A DNA stretch of 64,000 bases, from positions 62,001-126,000 of the forward strand of contig NZ_NGJU01000006.1 in NCBI RefSeq assembly GCF_003987495.1, given 5' to 3'. Under the pieces are notes generated by a model, which saw only the letters and a program-made list of their open reading frames with translations, was not told where the DNA came from and ran no database searches. The position numbers were made by a program, and so were the translations under genes. This DNA comes from Vagococcus salmoninarum. Its GTDB lineage: Bacteria; Bacillota; Bacilli; Lactobacillales; Vagococcaceae. Shown in pieces: positions 51,225-61,720 of the stretch (positions within the stretch are counted from its first letter, which is position 1; each line of letters opens with the position of its first letter).

Positions 51225-51262
51225 AAAAAAAGACTTCCGCCAATTTGGCGAAAGTCTTTTTT
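51225..51262. terminator. Bidirectional terminator between ackA and the stress protein gene
   Basis: AAAAAAGACTTCCGCC pairs with GGCGAAAGTCTTTTTT around AATTT. Confidence 0.92.
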
Positions 51263-51266
51263 GTTT

Positions 51267-51722
51267 TTAGTTAGGGCTAGTTAAATCAGTTCTCACTACT
51301 AAAACGTCACAGTGAGCGTGGCGAATAATGTACTCTGAGACAGAACCGATCAAGAGGCGTTCTACCGCATTTAAGCCAGTGGCGCCGACCATAATTAAAT
51401 CAATCTGATACTCACTAGGCAAGTCTTTGGCTAAAATAGTTTTTGGGGCCCCGTATTTCACGACTTGGGTGATTTTTTCAACTCCGAGATTTTTAGCGAA
51501 GGTTGTCAATTCAGCTAAAGTCTGTTTCGCCATAGTAGTCGCTTGGTTAGCTAATTCATCGTCAAAGGAAGAAATCGATTGAAAGGCTCGGGTGTCGATA
51601 ATATGAGCTAAGACGAGGTTAGCGTCGTTTCTTTTAGCGACGTTGACCGCTTTTTTAAAGGCTTTTTCCGATTCATCAGAGCCGTCGACGGCGACAAGGA
51701 TGTTTTGGTATTGTTGGATCAT
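51267..51722 (-). CDS. Universal stress protein (UspA family)
   Basis: 151 residues from ATG 51722, behind AAAGGAG; an earlier in-frame start overlaps the site. The fold is visible as ILVAVDGSDESEKAFKKA, NLVLAHIIDTR, IMVGATGLNAVERLLIGSVS (ATP-binding G-2x-G-9x-G(S/T)) and CDVLVVR at the end. Members bind ATP and are made under stress. It is probably read with the membrane protein gene 30 bases upstream. Confidence 0.93.
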   Translation of the reverse strand: MIQQYQNILVAVDGSDESEKAFKKAVNVAKRNDANLVLAHIIDTRAFQSISSFDDELANQATTMAKQTLAELTTFAKNLGVEKITQVVKYGAPKTILAKDLPSEYQIDLIMVGATGLNAVERLLIGSVSEYIIRHAHCDVLVVRTDLTSPN

Positions 51723-51751
51723 AGTGAGCAACTCCTTTTGTCTAGTTTAAG

Positions 51752-52033
51752 TTAAGAGATCTTTTTTGATAGTTTAAGGCTGAAGACTGCCGAAGCAATC
51801 ATGATTACTGAAATATAGCCTAAGGCGATAGTTTTTGTCGGAAAGAAAAATAAAACCAGGCCAAGTAAGGCTAGTCCGTAATAAGTCTTGCTTAATGCTA
51901 GGAAGAGTTGCTGAATACTGAGTTGGTTTTCTTCTTCCCCTAAGACATGACTTAAGTTAACTCGGTGTTTTGCAAAATAATAGCCGATAAGCGTTAAAAT
52001 TAAGGCTGTCAGCGGTAATAGTAGTTTAATCAT
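51752..52033 (-). CDS. Small membrane protein, unknown
   Basis: 93 residues from ATG 52033 (AAGGAG 8 bases upstream). Three hydrophobic segments: LLLPLTALILTLIGYYFA, YYGLALLGLVLFFFP and LGYISVIMIASAVFSL, with a polar loop KHRVNLSHVLGEEENQ. No recognised family. It lies between the 6S RNA terminator and the stress protein gene on the same strand. Confidence 0.65.
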   Translation of the reverse strand: MIKLLLPLTALILTLIGYYFAKHRVNLSHVLGEEENQLSIQQLFLALSKTYYGLALLGLVLFFFPTKTIALGYISVIMIASAVFSLKLSKKIS

Positions 52034-52053
52034 AAGTGACTCCTTAATAGAAT

Positions 52054-52083
52054 AAAAAGCAATTTGCCTGCGCAAATTGCTTT
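52054..52083 (-). terminator. Terminator downstream of the 6S-like RNA
   Basis: AAAGCAATTTGC and GCAAATTGCTTT around CTGC, with a T5 run on the minus strand. Confidence 0.8.
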
Positions 52084-52099
52084 AGTTAAATTAAAAATA

Positions 52100-52294
52100 A
52101 TGGGCAGTATCCGTTGATGCCGTTGATCATTCCGGAGTATTGATCCCGCAGTAAGCAGGTGGGGTTCGCTGTCCAAACGTCAAACTACCAAGTGATAAGG
52201 CTTGCTTTCTTTTTGAACTCGTTGAATCCCGAAGTAATACTAAAAATGTTCGGTCAACACAGATTGGAACGATTCGAACATTACAGATATCCCA
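52100..52294 (-). ncRNA. ssrS: Probable 6S RNA
   Basis: A non-coding stretch of about 195 bases with its own promoter and terminator. On the minus strand the ends pair (GTGGGATATCTGT with ACGGATACTGCCCA), followed by ATGTTCGAA and a second stem (CGTTCC with GGAATG), then a long interrupted helix with a large central asymmetry: the closing stem, TGTTCG segment and open central bubble of 6S RNA. 6S RNA binds housekeeping RNA polymerase in stationary phase. Secondary structure was judged by eye. Confidence 0.65.
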
Positions 52295-52299
52295 CTTCT

Positions 52300-52328
52300 A
52301 TCTTACCATAAATTCAAAAAGACGGCAA
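52300..52328 (-). promoter_or_regulatory. Promoter of the 6S-like RNA
   Basis: On the minus strand TTGCCG (52,328-52,323), 17 bases, TAAGAT (52,305-52,300), with an extended TG. It places the transcript start near 52,294. Confidence 0.65.
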
Positions 52329-52349
52329 TTGATAACCGCTTTCTTTTCT

Positions 52350-52820
52350 TTAAGGGACAAGGCCCGCGGAATTTAGTTGGTTTGCTAAGTATTCATTAAT
52401 TAAAGCTTGGTCTCGAGCGGCTTTGATTTTGTTATAGAGAAGCCGTTCAGGCAAACGGTCAGAGTCTGCGTGTTGATTAAAAAGGGTACTAGAGTAATGC
52501 AACTCTAATTGGCTCATGAAATCCCGGAAGTGGTCGGCCTTTTGCTGGCTAGTAGAGGCTACCATTAAAGCGAATTTTTTTTCTAAGGCTTCTACTAAGG
52601 CTAATTCATCAGACGTGTCCCTTTCTTTTAGTCCGAAGGCGGTGCCCCAGCTATCTAATGATTTAATCCCAGAAATCCGGGGAAAGTGCTCAAGGATCTG
52701 CTCATGAATGTCTTCCCGAGAGTAGTGGCTATCGATCGAAAATAGCCGGCTAATGTCACCATTATCAGTTTCAAGAACTGCGTGATAGACTTCGTAGTCA
52801 TTCCAATAGTTGTATGCCAT
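52350..52820 (-). CDS. Hypothetical protein
   Basis: 156 residues starting MAYNYWNDYEVYHAVLETDN behind AAGAAGGAGACG. The first half is alpha/beta with aromatic residues, the second half helical (FRDFMSQLELHYSSTLF; LLYNKIKAARDQALINEYL). It is soluble and acidic. No family is recognised. It ends 22 bases before the 6S promoter. Confidence 0.6.
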   Translation of the reverse strand: MAYNYWNDYEVYHAVLETDNGDISRLFSIDSHYSREDIHEQILEHFPRISGIKSLDSWGTAFGLKERDTSDELALVEALEKKFALMVASTSQQKADHFRDFMSQLELHYSSTLFNQHADSDRLPERLLYNKIKAARDQALINEYLANQLNSAGLVP

Positions 52821-53344
52821 GATGTCGTCTCCTTCTTTCTTAAAGTAGTAGTTACTGCTTGGTTTTAAAGTTCAGGATTTTTAGGGAAAACGTGAAAGGG
52901 TTCTCTGTTTTTATTATACGTTATCTGTAAACTAAAATCAGGAAGTCCTGAGAATTTAAATTATTAAAATAGTAATATTTTTTAAGGGAAGGAAAAGAAA
53001 GGTAAGTTTAGTATATATAAGAAGAGTTATATTACAAGAGGAGGCTAATAAGAGGGAGAACTAAGAAAAAGTTAAGTCAGCTGTTGACAAAAAATTAAAA
53101 CTCTATTATAATAGTTAGTTGCAAAAGCTATCTGAAATCACAAAAATGTGGGGTGAAATATTGTCCATTTCGCATTTTTTAATAGGAAAACAAAAGTAGA
53201 AGCTCAAATAAAAGAGAAATTTCTATTTTTGGTTTTTTTTTGCCTAAAAAGCCTCGTGATATACATTTGTTATCTGAATTTAACAATTGTAACGAGAATG
53301 TAATAAAGATGGTGTTTTGAAGAAAAATCAGAGGGGTGAAGAGC
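52821..53344 (+). promoter_or_regulatory. rpoB promoter and long leader
   Basis: A consensus promoter TTGACA (53,084-53,089), 17 bases, TATAAT (53,107-53,112) opens a leader of about 225 bases before rpoB. Within it a hairpin (AAAATG, GAAAT at 53,155-53,159 with ATTTC at 53,167-53,171, CATTTTTT) ends in T6 at 53,180 and could attenuate transcription; a second T9 run follows near 53,230. The 52,821-53,083 part shows nothing else I can name. Confidence 0.75.
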
Positions 53345-56300
53345 TTGGCTGGACACGTAGTCAAATACGGAAAGCATCGCGAACGTAGAAGTTTCGCACG
53401 AATCAGTGAAGTATTAGAGTTACCAGATTTGATCGAGATTCAAACAAATTCTTACAAATGGTTTTTAGATACAGGACTAAGAGAAATGTTTGAAGATATT
53501 TTACCGATTAAAGACTTTAGTGACAAATTATCTTTAGAGTTTGTTGGCTATGAATTAAAAGAACCAAAGTATACCGTTGAAGAAGCGCGTGCACATGACG
53601 CTAACTATTCAGCACCGATTCATGTCACATTACGCCTAGATAACAAAACAACAGGTGAAATTAAAGCCCAAGAAGTCTTCTTCGGGGACTTCCCACTAAT
53701 GACTGACATGGGAACATTTATTATCAACGGAGCAGAACGGGTTATCGTTTCTCAATTAGTTCGTTCCCCTGGTGTTTACTACAACAGTAAATTAGATAAA
53801 AACGGCCGTGAGAGTTTCGGTACTACAGTTATTCCTAACCGTGGCGCTTGGTTAGAGTTAGAAACAGATGCCAAAGAAATTTCTTACGTTAGAATTGACC
53901 GTACTCGTAAAATCCCATTATCAGTTTTAGTCCGTGCCTTAGGTTTCGGATCAGACGACCAAATTTTAGAAATTTTTGGCGATAATGAAAGCTTACGTTT
54001 AACATTAGAAAAAGACATTCATAAAAATGCCTCAGACTCACGAGTTGAAGAAGGTCTAAAAGATGTTTACGAACGTCTACGTCCAGGTGAGCCGAAAACA
54101 GCAGATAGTTCACGTAACTTACTATATGCTCGCTTCTTCGATCCAAAACGTTATGACTTAGCAGCTGTTGGTCGTTACAAAGTCAATAAAAAATTAAGCT
54201 TGAAAACACGTTTGTTAAATCAAACGCTTGGAGAAACATTAGTTGATCCAGAAACTGGCGAAATTTTATTTGAAAAAGGCACAGTCATCAGCCACGAAGT
54301 AATGGATGAGTTAGGCAAGCATTTAGATGCTGGTTTAAACAACGAAACTTACGAACCAACAAAAGATGGCGTTGTGACTGACCCAATGATTATTCAAACA
54401 ATCAAAGTCATTGCACCAAAAGATCCTGAACGTGTCATTAACGTGATTGGTAACGGGCAAATTGATGCAGAATGTAAAACAGTTGTTCCAGCTGATGTGA
54501 TTGCGACAATGAGTTACTTCTTTAACTTACAAGAAGAAATTGGCAATGTTGATGATATTGACCACTTAGGTAACCGTCGTATTCGTTCAGTTGGTGAGTT
54601 ATTACAAAACCAATTCCGTATCGGTTTAGCCCGGATGGAACGTGTGGTTCGTGAAAGAATGTCGATTCAAGACACTGAAACGTTAACACCACAACAATTA
54701 ATTAATATTCGTCCCGTAGTTGCCTCAATCAAAGAGTTCTTCGGATCATCTCAGTTGTCACAGTTCATGGACCAAACGAACCCCTTAGGTGAGTTAACTC
54801 ATAAACGTCGTCTATCAGCCTTAGGGCCCGGTGGATTGACTCGTGACCGTGCTGGTTATGAAGTTCGTGACGTACATTACTCCCACTATGGTAGAATGTG
54901 TCCGATTGAAACCCCAGAAGGTCCGAATATCGGTTTAATTAACAGCTTGTCAAGTTACGCTAAAATTAACGACTACGGCTTTATTGAAACACCTTACCGT
55001 CGTGTTGACCGTAAAACTGGCCAAGTAACAACTGAAATTGATTATTTAACAGCTGACGAGGAAGATCACTACATGGTCGCTCAAGCTAACTCATTATTAA
55101 ATGAAGATGGCACCTTTGCTAACGAAGTCGTAATGGCCCGTATTCAAAGTGAGAACTTAGAAGTTGATATTGCTAAAGTTGATTACATGGATGTGTCACC
55201 GAAACAAGTAGTTGCTGTTGCCACAGCTTGTATTCCTTTCTTGGAAAACGATGACTCCAACCGTGCCCTAATGGGAGCGAACATGCAACGTCAAGCCGTG
55301 CCTTTAGTTCAACCTCGTTCACCACTTGTGGGAACTGGGATGGAATATAAAGCCGCTCATGACTCAGGTTCAGCTTTAGTTGCTGCCGAAGATGGAGTTG
55401 TTGAATTTGTCGATGCTAGCGAAGTTCGCGTTCGTCGTTCAAATGGAACTCTTGATAAGTATGCAGTTACAAAATTCCGTCGTTCAAATGCCGGTATGTG
55501 TTATAACCAACGCCCAATTGTGACTTTAGGTGAAAAAGTTGATAAAGGTGACGTCTTAGCAGATGGCCCGTCAATGGAAGAAGGCGAAATGGCTTTAGGC
55601 CAAAACGTCCTTGTTGCCTTCATGACTTGGGAAGGTTACAACTATGAAGATGCGATTATTATGAGTCGTCGTCTTGTTAAAGATGACGTTTATACATCAA
55701 TCCATATTGAAGAGTATGAATCAGAAGCTCGTGATACTAAATTAGGACCAGAAGAGATTACTCGTGAAATTCCTAACGTTGGTGAAGATGCTCTGAAAGA
55801 TCTTGATGAAATGGGAATTATCCGCATTGGTGCTGAAGTTCGCGATGGCGATTTATTAGTTGGTAAAGTTACTCCTAAAGGTGTGACTGAGTTATCAGCC
55901 GAAGAACGTTTATTACACGCTATCTTTGGTGAAAAAGCCCGTGAAGTTCGTGATACATCATTACGTGTGCCACATGGTGGCGGCGGAATCGTTCACGACG
56001 TAAAAATCTTTACTCGTGAAGCTGGCGATGAATTATCACCAGGTGTGAACATGTTAGTTCGCGTTTACATCGTCCAAAAACGTAAAATCAACGAAGGTGA
56101 TAAAATGGCCGGACGTCATGGTAATAAAGGGGTCGTTTCTCGCATTATGCCAGAAGAAGACATGCCATTTATGCCAGATGGTACGCCAGTCGACATCATG
56201 CTTAACCCATTAGGAGTACCATCACGGATGAATATCGGACAAGTTCTGGAATTACATCTAGGAATGGCTGCTCGTCAATTAGGTATTCACGTAGCAACAC

Positions 56301-56893
56301 CAGTCTTTGATGGTGCTAGTGAAGAAGATGTTTGGGAAACAGTTCGTGAAGCTGGAATGGCTAATGATGCTAAAACAGTTCTTTACGACGGTCGCACAGG
56401 TGAGCCTTTTGATAATCGTTTATCAGTCGGTGTCATGTACATGCTGAAACTAGCTCACATGGTTGATGATAAATTACATGCTCGTTCAACTGGACCTTAC
56501 TCGCTAGTAACACAACAACCATTGGGTGGTAAAGCTCAATTTGGTGGACAACGTTTCGGAGAGATGGAAGTTTGGGCTTTAGAAGCCTATGGAGCGGCCT
56601 ATACACTCCAAGAAATCTTAACTTACAAGTCAGATGACGTTGTTGGTCGGGTTAAAACTTACGAAGCAATCGTTAAAGGTGAACCAATTCCGAAACCAGG
56701 AGTTCCTGAATCTTTCCGCGTGTTAGTAAAAGAATTACAATCATTAGGTTTAGATATGCAAGTCTTAGATATCGACGATCAAGAAATTGAATTGCGTGAC
56801 ATGGATGATGACGAAGACGATTTAATTACCGTTGACGCATTAACTAAATACGCCCAAGAACAAGCTGCAAAAAATGCTGAGAAAAAAGATTAA
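53345..56893 (+). CDS. rpoB: RNA polymerase beta subunit
   Basis: 1182 residues from TTG 53345, chosen because GAGGGG lies 8 bases upstream and the protein then starts [20 protein letters not shown] as in enterococci; GTG at 53336 is less likely. The rifampicin region reads [20 protein letters not shown] then [10 protein letters not shown]: the usual resistance positions appear wild type. [18 protein letters not shown] is the conserved catalytic-cleft segment. The C-terminus is acidic ([12 protein letters not shown]). It forms the catalytic core with beta-prime. Confidence 0.98.
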   Translation: MAGHVVKYGKHRERRSFARISEVLELPDLIEIQTNSYKWFLDTGLREMFEDILPIKDFSDKLSLEFVGYELKEPKYTVEEARAHDANYSAPIHVTLRLDNKTTGEIKAQEVFFGDFPLMTDMGTFIINGAERVIVSQLVRSPGVYYNSKLDKNGRESFGTTVIPNRGAWLELETDAKEISYVRIDRTRKIPLSVLVRALGFGSDDQILEIFGDNESLRLTLEKDIHKNASDSRVEEGLKDVYERLRPGEPKTADSSRNLLYARFFDPKRYDLAAVGRYKVNKKLSLKTRLLNQTLGETLVDPETGEILFEKGTVISHEVMDELGKHLDAGLNNETYEPTKDGVVTDPMIIQTIKVIAPKDPERVINVIGNGQIDAECKTVVPADVIATMSYFFNLQEEIGNVDDIDHLGNRRIRSVGELLQNQFRIGLARMERVVRERMSIQDTETLTPQQLINIRPVVASIKEFFGSSQLSQFMDQTNPLGELTHKRRLSALGPGGLTRDRAGYEVRDVHYSHYGRMCPIETPEGPNIGLINSLSSYAKINDYGFIETPYRRVDRKTGQVTTEIDYLTADEEDHYMVAQANSLLNEDGTFANEVVMARIQSENLEVDIAKVDYMDVSPKQVVAVATACIPFLENDDSNRALMGANMQRQAVPLVQPRSPLVGTGMEYKAAHDSGSALVAAEDGVVEFVDASEVRVRRSNGTLDKYAVTKFRRSNAGMCYNQRPIVTLGEKVDKGDVLADGPSMEEGEMALGQNVLVAFMTWEGYNYEDAIIMSRRLVKDDVYTSIHIEEYESEARDTKLGPEEITREIPNVGEDALKDLDEMGIIRIGAEVRDGDLLVGKVTPKGVTELSAEERLLHAIFGEKAREVRDTSLRVPHGGGGIVHDVKIFTREAGDELSPGVNMLVRVYIVQKRKINEGDKMAGRHGNKGVVSRIMPEEDMPFMPDGTPVDIMLNPLGVPSRMNIGQVLELHLGMAARQLGIHVATPVFDGASEEDVWETVREAGMANDAKTVLYDGRTGEPFDNRLSVGVMYMLKLAHMVDDKLHARSTGPYSLVTQQPLGGKAQFGGQRFGEMEVWALEAYGAAYTLQEILTYKSDDVVGRVKTYEAIVKGEPIPKPGVPESFRVLVKELQSLGLDMQVLDIDDQEIELRDMDDDEDDLITVDALTKYAQEQAAKNAEKKD

Positions 56894-57025
56894 AACGTTG
56901 TCTTAGATTTACTAAACTTTGTTAGAAGACCTGTCTAATTTTCGTAATAAGGCAGGCTTCCATCAAGTTTGTTGACACTTAATTTTTCTAGAGTATTTTT
57001 AATTATGAAATGGAGGGAACACCTT

Positions 57026-60000
57026 TTGATCGATGTAAATAAATTCGAAAGCATGCAAATTGGTTTAGCTTCTCCAGAAAAAATCAGAAGCTGGTCATAT
57101 GGCGAAGTTAAAAAGCCGGAAACAATCAACTACCGGACACTAAAGCCAGAACGTGAAGGACTTTTCTGTGAGCGAATTTTCGGTCCGACTAAGGATTGGG
57201 AATGTGCCTGTGGTAAGTACAAACGAATTCGTTACAAAGGAATTGTCTGTGACCGTTGTGGGGTTGAAGTCACTCGTTCGAAAGTTCGTCGTGAGCGTAT
57301 GGCTCATATCGAATTAGCGGCACCAGTTTCTCACATTTGGTACTTTAAAGGGATTCCAAGTCGGATGGGTCTGATTTTAGATATGAGCCCCCGTGCCCTT
57401 GAAGAAGTCATTTACTTTGCCTCTTATGTCGTTATCGAACCTGGTGACACAACATTAGAGAAAAAACAATTATTAACAGAACGTGAATATCGCGAAAAAC
57501 GTGAACAGTACGGCCAAGGCTTCCAAGCTGGCATGGGTGCTGAAGCAGTTAAACGTTTATTAGATGATGTTGAATTAGAAAATGAAGTTATCGGCTTAAA
57601 AGAAGACTTGAAAACAGCTTCTGGCCAAAAAAGAACACGAGCAATTCGTCGTTTAGATATTTTAGAAGCCTTCCGTAGCTCAGGTAACGAACCTGGCTGG
57701 ATGGTAATGGATGTTATTCCAGTTATTCCACCAGATTTACGTCCGATGGTTCAACTAGAAGGTGGTCGTTTTGCCACATCTGATTTAAATGATCTTTACC
57801 GTCGGGTAATTAACCGTAATAACCGTTTGAAACGTTTATTAGATTTAATGGCTCCAAATATTATCGTTCAAAATGAAAAGAGAATGTTGCAAGAAGCGGT
57901 TGATGCTTTAATCGATAATGGTCGTCGTGGCCGTCCAGTTACTGGACCAGGTAACCGTCCATTGAAATCTCTTTCACATATGCTTAAAGGGAAACAAGGT
58001 CGTTTCCGTCAAAACTTACTAGGTAAACGGGTTGACTATTCTGGTCGTTCGGTTATCGTCGTAGGACCTAACTTAAAAATGTACCAATGTGGTTTACCAA
58101 AAGAAATGGCGATTGAGTTATTCAAACCATTTGTGATGCGTGAATTAGTTGGTCGTGAAATCGCTAGTAACATCAAACATGCTAAACGTAAAATCGAACG
58201 TCAAGAAGACGAAGTTTGGGACGTTTTAGAAGATGTCATTAAAGAACATCCAGTTTTACTTAACCGAGCACCGACGTTACACAGACTTGGTATCCAAGCC
58301 TTTGAACCGGTTCTAGTTGAAGGTCGCGCAATCCGTCTGCATCCATTAGTCTGTGAAGCCTATAATGCCGATTTCGATGGTGACCAAATGGCTGTCCATG
58401 TACCTTTAAATGAAGAAGCTCAAGCAGAAGCTCGTTTGTTAATGCTTGCTGCCCAAAACATCTTGAACCCGAAAGACAGTAAGCCAGTTGTTACACCATC
58501 TCAAGATATGGTCTTAGGTAACTATTACTTAACCATGGAAGAAGATGATCGTGAAGGCGAAGGAATGATTTTCCGTAATGTCCAAGAAGCAGAATTAGCT
58601 TGGAGAAATGGTTACGTCCATTTACATACGCGGATTGGTTTACAAACGTCAGCAATGACAGAAAAACCATTTACTGAGTGGCAACGTGAGAGAACTTTAA
58701 TTACAACTGTAGGTAAAGCGATCTTTAACGAAATTATGCCACCGGAATTCCCTTACTTAAACGAACCAACTGATTACAACTTAGCAGTTCAAACACCTGA
58801 CAAGTATTTTGTTGAAAATGGCACGGATATCCCTGCTTATATTAAAGAGCAACCGCTAATCGGACCTTTCAAGAAGAAAAACTTAGGTAATATTATTGCT
58901 GAAGTCTTCAAACGTTTCAAAATTACTGAAACATCAAAAATGCTTGATAGAATGAAAGACTTAGGTTACAAACACTCAACAATTGCCGGTATGACCGTAG
59001 GGATTGCTGATATCGTTGTCTTACACGAAAAACAAGAATTAATTGATGAAGCCCATACTAAAGTTGAAAATGTCACAAAACAATTCCGTCGTGGTCTAAT
59101 TACAGATGACGAACGTTATGAACGTGTTATTGGGATTTGGAATGCCGTTAAAGATGCCATCCAGTTAAAACTGATGGAAAGCTTAGACGACAAAAACCCA
59201 ATCTTCATGATGAGTGACTCTGGTGCCCGTGGTAACATCTCCAACTTTACTCAGCTTGCTGGGATGCGTGGGTTGATGGCCGCACCGAATGGTCGTATCA
59301 TGGAATTACCGATCATTTCGAACTTCCGTGAAGGGTTAACCGTCTTAGAGATGTTTATCTCAACCCATGGAGCTCGTAAAGGAATGACCGATACCGCTCT
59401 GAAAACTGCCGATTCAGGTTACTTAACTCGTCGACTAGTTGACGTTGCTCAGGATGTTATCATCCGCGAAGAAGACTGTGGTACTGACCAAGGTCTAGTC
59501 GTTAAAGCAATTAAAGAAGGTAACGAAGTCATTGAAACATTGGAAGAACGTTTACTAGGTCGTTATGCTCGTAAATCAATTATGCACCCAGAAACTGGGG
59601 AAGTGATGGTTGGTATTAACCAAATGATTACTGAAGATTTAACAAAAGCTGTGATTGAAGCTGGCGTTGAAGAAGTAACGATTCGTTCCGTCTTTACATG
59701 TAATACGAAACACGGTGTATGTAAACACTGTTATGGTCGTAACATGGCGACTGGTCTTGACGTTGAAGTTGGGGAAGCAGTTGGAACAATTGCCGCTCAA
59801 TCAATCGGCGAGCCTGGTACCCAATTAACGATGCGTACGTTCCATACAGGTGGGGTTGCCGGAGATGATATTACTCAAGGTTTACCTCGTATCCAAGAAA
59901 TCTTTGAAGCTCGTAACCCGAAAGGTCAAGCAGTTGTGACTGAAGTTACAGGTGACATTATTGATATTACTGAAGATGCTGCGACACGTACTCGTGAAGT

Positions 60001-60679
60001 GACAATCAAAGGTAAAACAGATACAAGAACATACGCAGTACCGTATACTTCTCGTCTAAAAGTTGCTGAAGGTGATATGATCAACCGTGGCGAACCTTTA
60101 ACAGAAGGATCAATTGAACCAAAACAATTACTACAAATTCGCGATGTTATTTCTGTTGAGAACTACTTACTTAAAGAAGTCCAAAAAGTTTACCGGATGC
60201 AAGGGGTAGAAATCGGCGACAAACATATCGAAGTAATGGTCCGTCAAATGTTACGTAAAGTCCGTGTTATGGACCCAGGTGACACTGATATCTTACCAGG
60301 TACGTTAATTGATATTTCAGAATTTAAAGAACAAAACTTTGCAACATTAGTCTCTGGTGGCACACCGGCAACTGGTCGTCCAGTCTTGCTAGGAATCACT
60401 AAAGCCTCTCTTGAAACTAATAGTTTCTTATCAGCTGCTTCATTCCAGGAAACAACTCGTGTCCTGACTGATGCTGCGATTCGCGGTAAGAAAGATCCAC
60501 TATTAGGCTTGAAAGAAAATGTTATCATCGGTAAAATCATTCCTGCCGGTACTGGTATGCCTAAGTACCGTAACATGGAACCGAAAGAAATCGGTGTGGC
60601 AAGTGAAAATGTTTATAGTATTAGCGATATTGAAGCGAAAATGGCGGCAGAAGATGCCCTATTAAGTGGTAAAGAATAG
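57026..60679 (+). CDS. rpoC: RNA polymerase beta-prime subunit
   Basis: 1217 residues from TTG 57026: GGAGG lies 9 bases upstream and the protein then reads [20 protein letters not shown]. Landmarks are the zinc ribbon [19 protein letters not shown], the catalytic NADFDGDQM holding Mg2+, and the trigger-loop region. The 132-base gap after rpoB contains no clear promoter, so rpoBC is one transcript. A strong terminator follows at 60,698. Confidence 0.98.
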   Translation: MIDVNKFESMQIGLASPEKIRSWSYGEVKKPETINYRTLKPEREGLFCERIFGPTKDWECACGKYKRIRYKGIVCDRCGVEVTRSKVRRERMAHIELAAPVSHIWYFKGIPSRMGLILDMSPRALEEVIYFASYVVIEPGDTTLEKKQLLTEREYREKREQYGQGFQAGMGAEAVKRLLDDVELENEVIGLKEDLKTASGQKRTRAIRRLDILEAFRSSGNEPGWMVMDVIPVIPPDLRPMVQLEGGRFATSDLNDLYRRVINRNNRLKRLLDLMAPNIIVQNEKRMLQEAVDALIDNGRRGRPVTGPGNRPLKSLSHMLKGKQGRFRQNLLGKRVDYSGRSVIVVGPNLKMYQCGLPKEMAIELFKPFVMRELVGREIASNIKHAKRKIERQEDEVWDVLEDVIKEHPVLLNRAPTLHRLGIQAFEPVLVEGRAIRLHPLVCEAYNADFDGDQMAVHVPLNEEAQAEARLLMLAAQNILNPKDSKPVVTPSQDMVLGNYYLTMEEDDREGEGMIFRNVQEAELAWRNGYVHLHTRIGLQTSAMTEKPFTEWQRERTLITTVGKAIFNEIMPPEFPYLNEPTDYNLAVQTPDKYFVENGTDIPAYIKEQPLIGPFKKKNLGNIIAEVFKRFKITETSKMLDRMKDLGYKHSTIAGMTVGIADIVVLHEKQELIDEAHTKVENVTKQFRRGLITDDERYERVIGIWNAVKDAIQLKLMESLDDKNPIFMMSDSGARGNISNFTQLAGMRGLMAAPNGRIMELPIISNFREGLTVLEMFISTHGARKGMTDTALKTADSGYLTRRLVDVAQDVIIREEDCGTDQGLVVKAIKEGNEVIETLEERLLGRYARKSIMHPETGEVMVGINQMITEDLTKAVIEAGVEEVTIRSVFTCNTKHGVCKHCYGRNMATGLDVEVGEAVGTIAAQSIGEPGTQLTMRTFHTGGVAGDDITQGLPRIQEIFEARNPKGQAVVTEVTGDIIDITEDAATRTREVTIKGKTDTRTYAVPYTSRLKVAEGDMINRGEPLTEGSIEPKQLLQIRDVISVENYLLKEVQKVYRMQGVEIGDKHIEVMVRQMLRKVRVMDPGDTDILPGTLIDISEFKEQNFATLVSGGTPATGRPVLLGITKASLETNSFLSAASFQETTRVLTDAAIRGKKDPLLGLKENVIIGKIIPAGTGMPKYRNMEPKEIGVASENVYSISDIEAKMAAEDALLSGKE

Positions 60680-60697
60680 TTAATTACATAAATAATC

Positions 60698-60733
60698 AAA
60701 AGACCTAACTCGTGTTGAGTTAGGTCTTTTTTT
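60698..60733 (+). terminator. Terminator of rpoBC
   Basis: AAAGACCTAACTC pairs with GAGTTAGGTCTTT around a short loop, then T7. Confidence 0.95.
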
Positions 60734-60743
60734 GGCTTTTTTT

Positions 60744-60909
60744 GTTCGCCCGGCACTGGGTAATGTAATGGGGGAAAGTCCTAGCACAATTGGTAGTAGT
60801 AAGTGCCTAGTTGAAAACAAGGTTGTGAAACAAATCAAAGCGAAGTAAGTGCAAGATACGGTTCTTAACCGGGGAGATTATAAGAAGTCAGCAGACCATA
60901 GTAGTGTAG
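60744..60909 (+). mobile_element. Group IIC intron remnant (5' domain I and start of domain IV)
   Basis: Non-coding bases starting GTTCGCCCGGCACTGGG and continuing GGGGAAAGTCC follow the conserved 5' end of class IIC introns (GTGTGCCCGGCATGGG...GAGTCC). Further on, TTCTTAACCGGGGAGATTA and AGAAGTCAGCAGACCATAGT match the conserved TTCTTACCCGGGGAGGTC...GAAGTCAGCAGAAGTCATAGT segment leading to the maturase gene. The maturase and 3' domains are missing, so about 166 bases of a normally near-2-kb element survive. It sits 11 bases behind the rpoC terminator, the kind of site class IIC introns prefer. Confidence 0.75.
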
Positions 60910-61089
60910 AGAGTTAGAAAGACAATTCTAGTCTGCGACTCAAGTAAATTCGGCAAAAATTCACTTTTTAAATCCTCAGACTATGCGGCAATTGATCTCA
61001 TTATTTCAGATCAAGAACCTTCTGAAGGGATTATGAAAAAAATCCGCGAGTACCAAGTAGAATTTATCAATATTAGTCGTAAAGGTTAA
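60910..61089 (+). pseudogene. C-terminal fragment of a DeoR-family regulator
   Basis: An open frame without start, ending TAA 61,087-61,089. The 59 residues contain RKTILVCDSSKFGKNSLFK and YAAIDLIISDQEPSEGIMKK, the last two strands of the sugar-phosphate-binding domain of DeoR-type repressors (ILVADSSKFG... IDLIITD...). The DNA-binding N-terminus and most of the sensor domain are gone, replaced by the intron remnant. It keeps its own terminator at 61,093-61,134. Confidence 0.75.
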
Positions 61090-61092
61090 AGT

Positions 61093-61134
61093 AAAAGGCA
61101 AGAAGTAGACGAAAGTCGGCTTCTTGCCTTTTTA
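61093..61134 (+). terminator. Terminator behind the DeoR fragment
   Basis: AAAAGGCAAGAAG pairs with CTTCTTGCCTTTTT, inner GAC/GTC. Confidence 0.9.
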
Positions 61135-61176
61135 CGAATGATTTAAGAGAGAATGTTTATATTATTCGTCTTTCCC

Positions 61177-61205
61177 TTGACCCATAGACCAGACCTTGTT
61201 AAACT
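61177..61205 (+). promoter_or_regulatory. Promoter of purEK
   Basis: TTGACC (61,177-61,182), 17 bases, TAAACT (61,200-61,205), 27 bases before purE. A CGAATAAT-like sequence on the opposite strand just upstream (61,161-61,169) weakly resembles a PurR half-site. Confidence 0.65.
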
Positions 61206-61231
61206 AGAATTAATTTAAGGAGGCTGAAGCG

Positions 61232-61720
61232 ATGTCAGTGAAAGTATCAGTAATTATGGGGAGTCAATCAGATTGGCCGACAATGAGTTTGGCCTGTCAA
61301 GTCTTAGAAGAATACCGAATACCATATGAGAAGTTAGTAGTCTCAGCCCATCGAACGCCAGATTATATGTTTGAGTTTGCGGAAAAAGCCTTAGAGCGAG
61401 GGGTTCAAGTCATTATTGCCGGCGCTGGGGGAGCTGCTCATTTGCCAGGCATGGTAGCGGCCAAAACAATCATCCCAGTCATTGGCGTTCCGATTAAATC
61501 ACGAACATTAAAAGGGATTGATTCCTTATTGTCAATTGTTCAAATGCCAGCTGGGGTACCAGTAGCAACAGTGGCAATTGGTGAAGCCGGCGGGACTAAT
61601 AGTGGCTTATTAGCTCTACAAATTTTAGCTCTCAATGACCCAACATTAAGTCAGCTTTTAATTGCCAAACGAGCAGAAAAAGCAGGTAAAGTCTTGGAGG
61701 ATAGCCATGACTTGTCTTGA
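61232..61720 (+). CDS. purE: N5-carboxyaminoimidazole ribonucleotide mutase
   Basis: 162 residues, class I Pur[15 protein letters not shown] is the N-terminal CAIR site, [13 protein letters not shown] the conserved His segment, [14 protein letters not shown] the Gly-rich loop. It converts N5-CAIR, produced by PurK, to CAIR in purine synthesis. GGAGGC precedes the ATG; the end overlaps the start of purK by 14 bases. Confidence 0.97.
   Translation: MSVKVSVIMGSQSDWPTMSLACQVLEEYRIPYEKLVVSAHRTPDYMFEFAEKALERGVQVIIAGAGGAAHLPGMVAAKTIIPVIGVPIKSRTLKGIDSLLSIVQMPAGVPVATVAIGEAGGTNSGLLALQILALNDPTLSQLLIAKRAEKAGKVLEDSHDLS

Noticed and set aside
52820-53083. A gene or RNA upstream of the rpoB promoter
   Set aside because: No open frame with a ribosome site and no clear hairpin pair could be supported.
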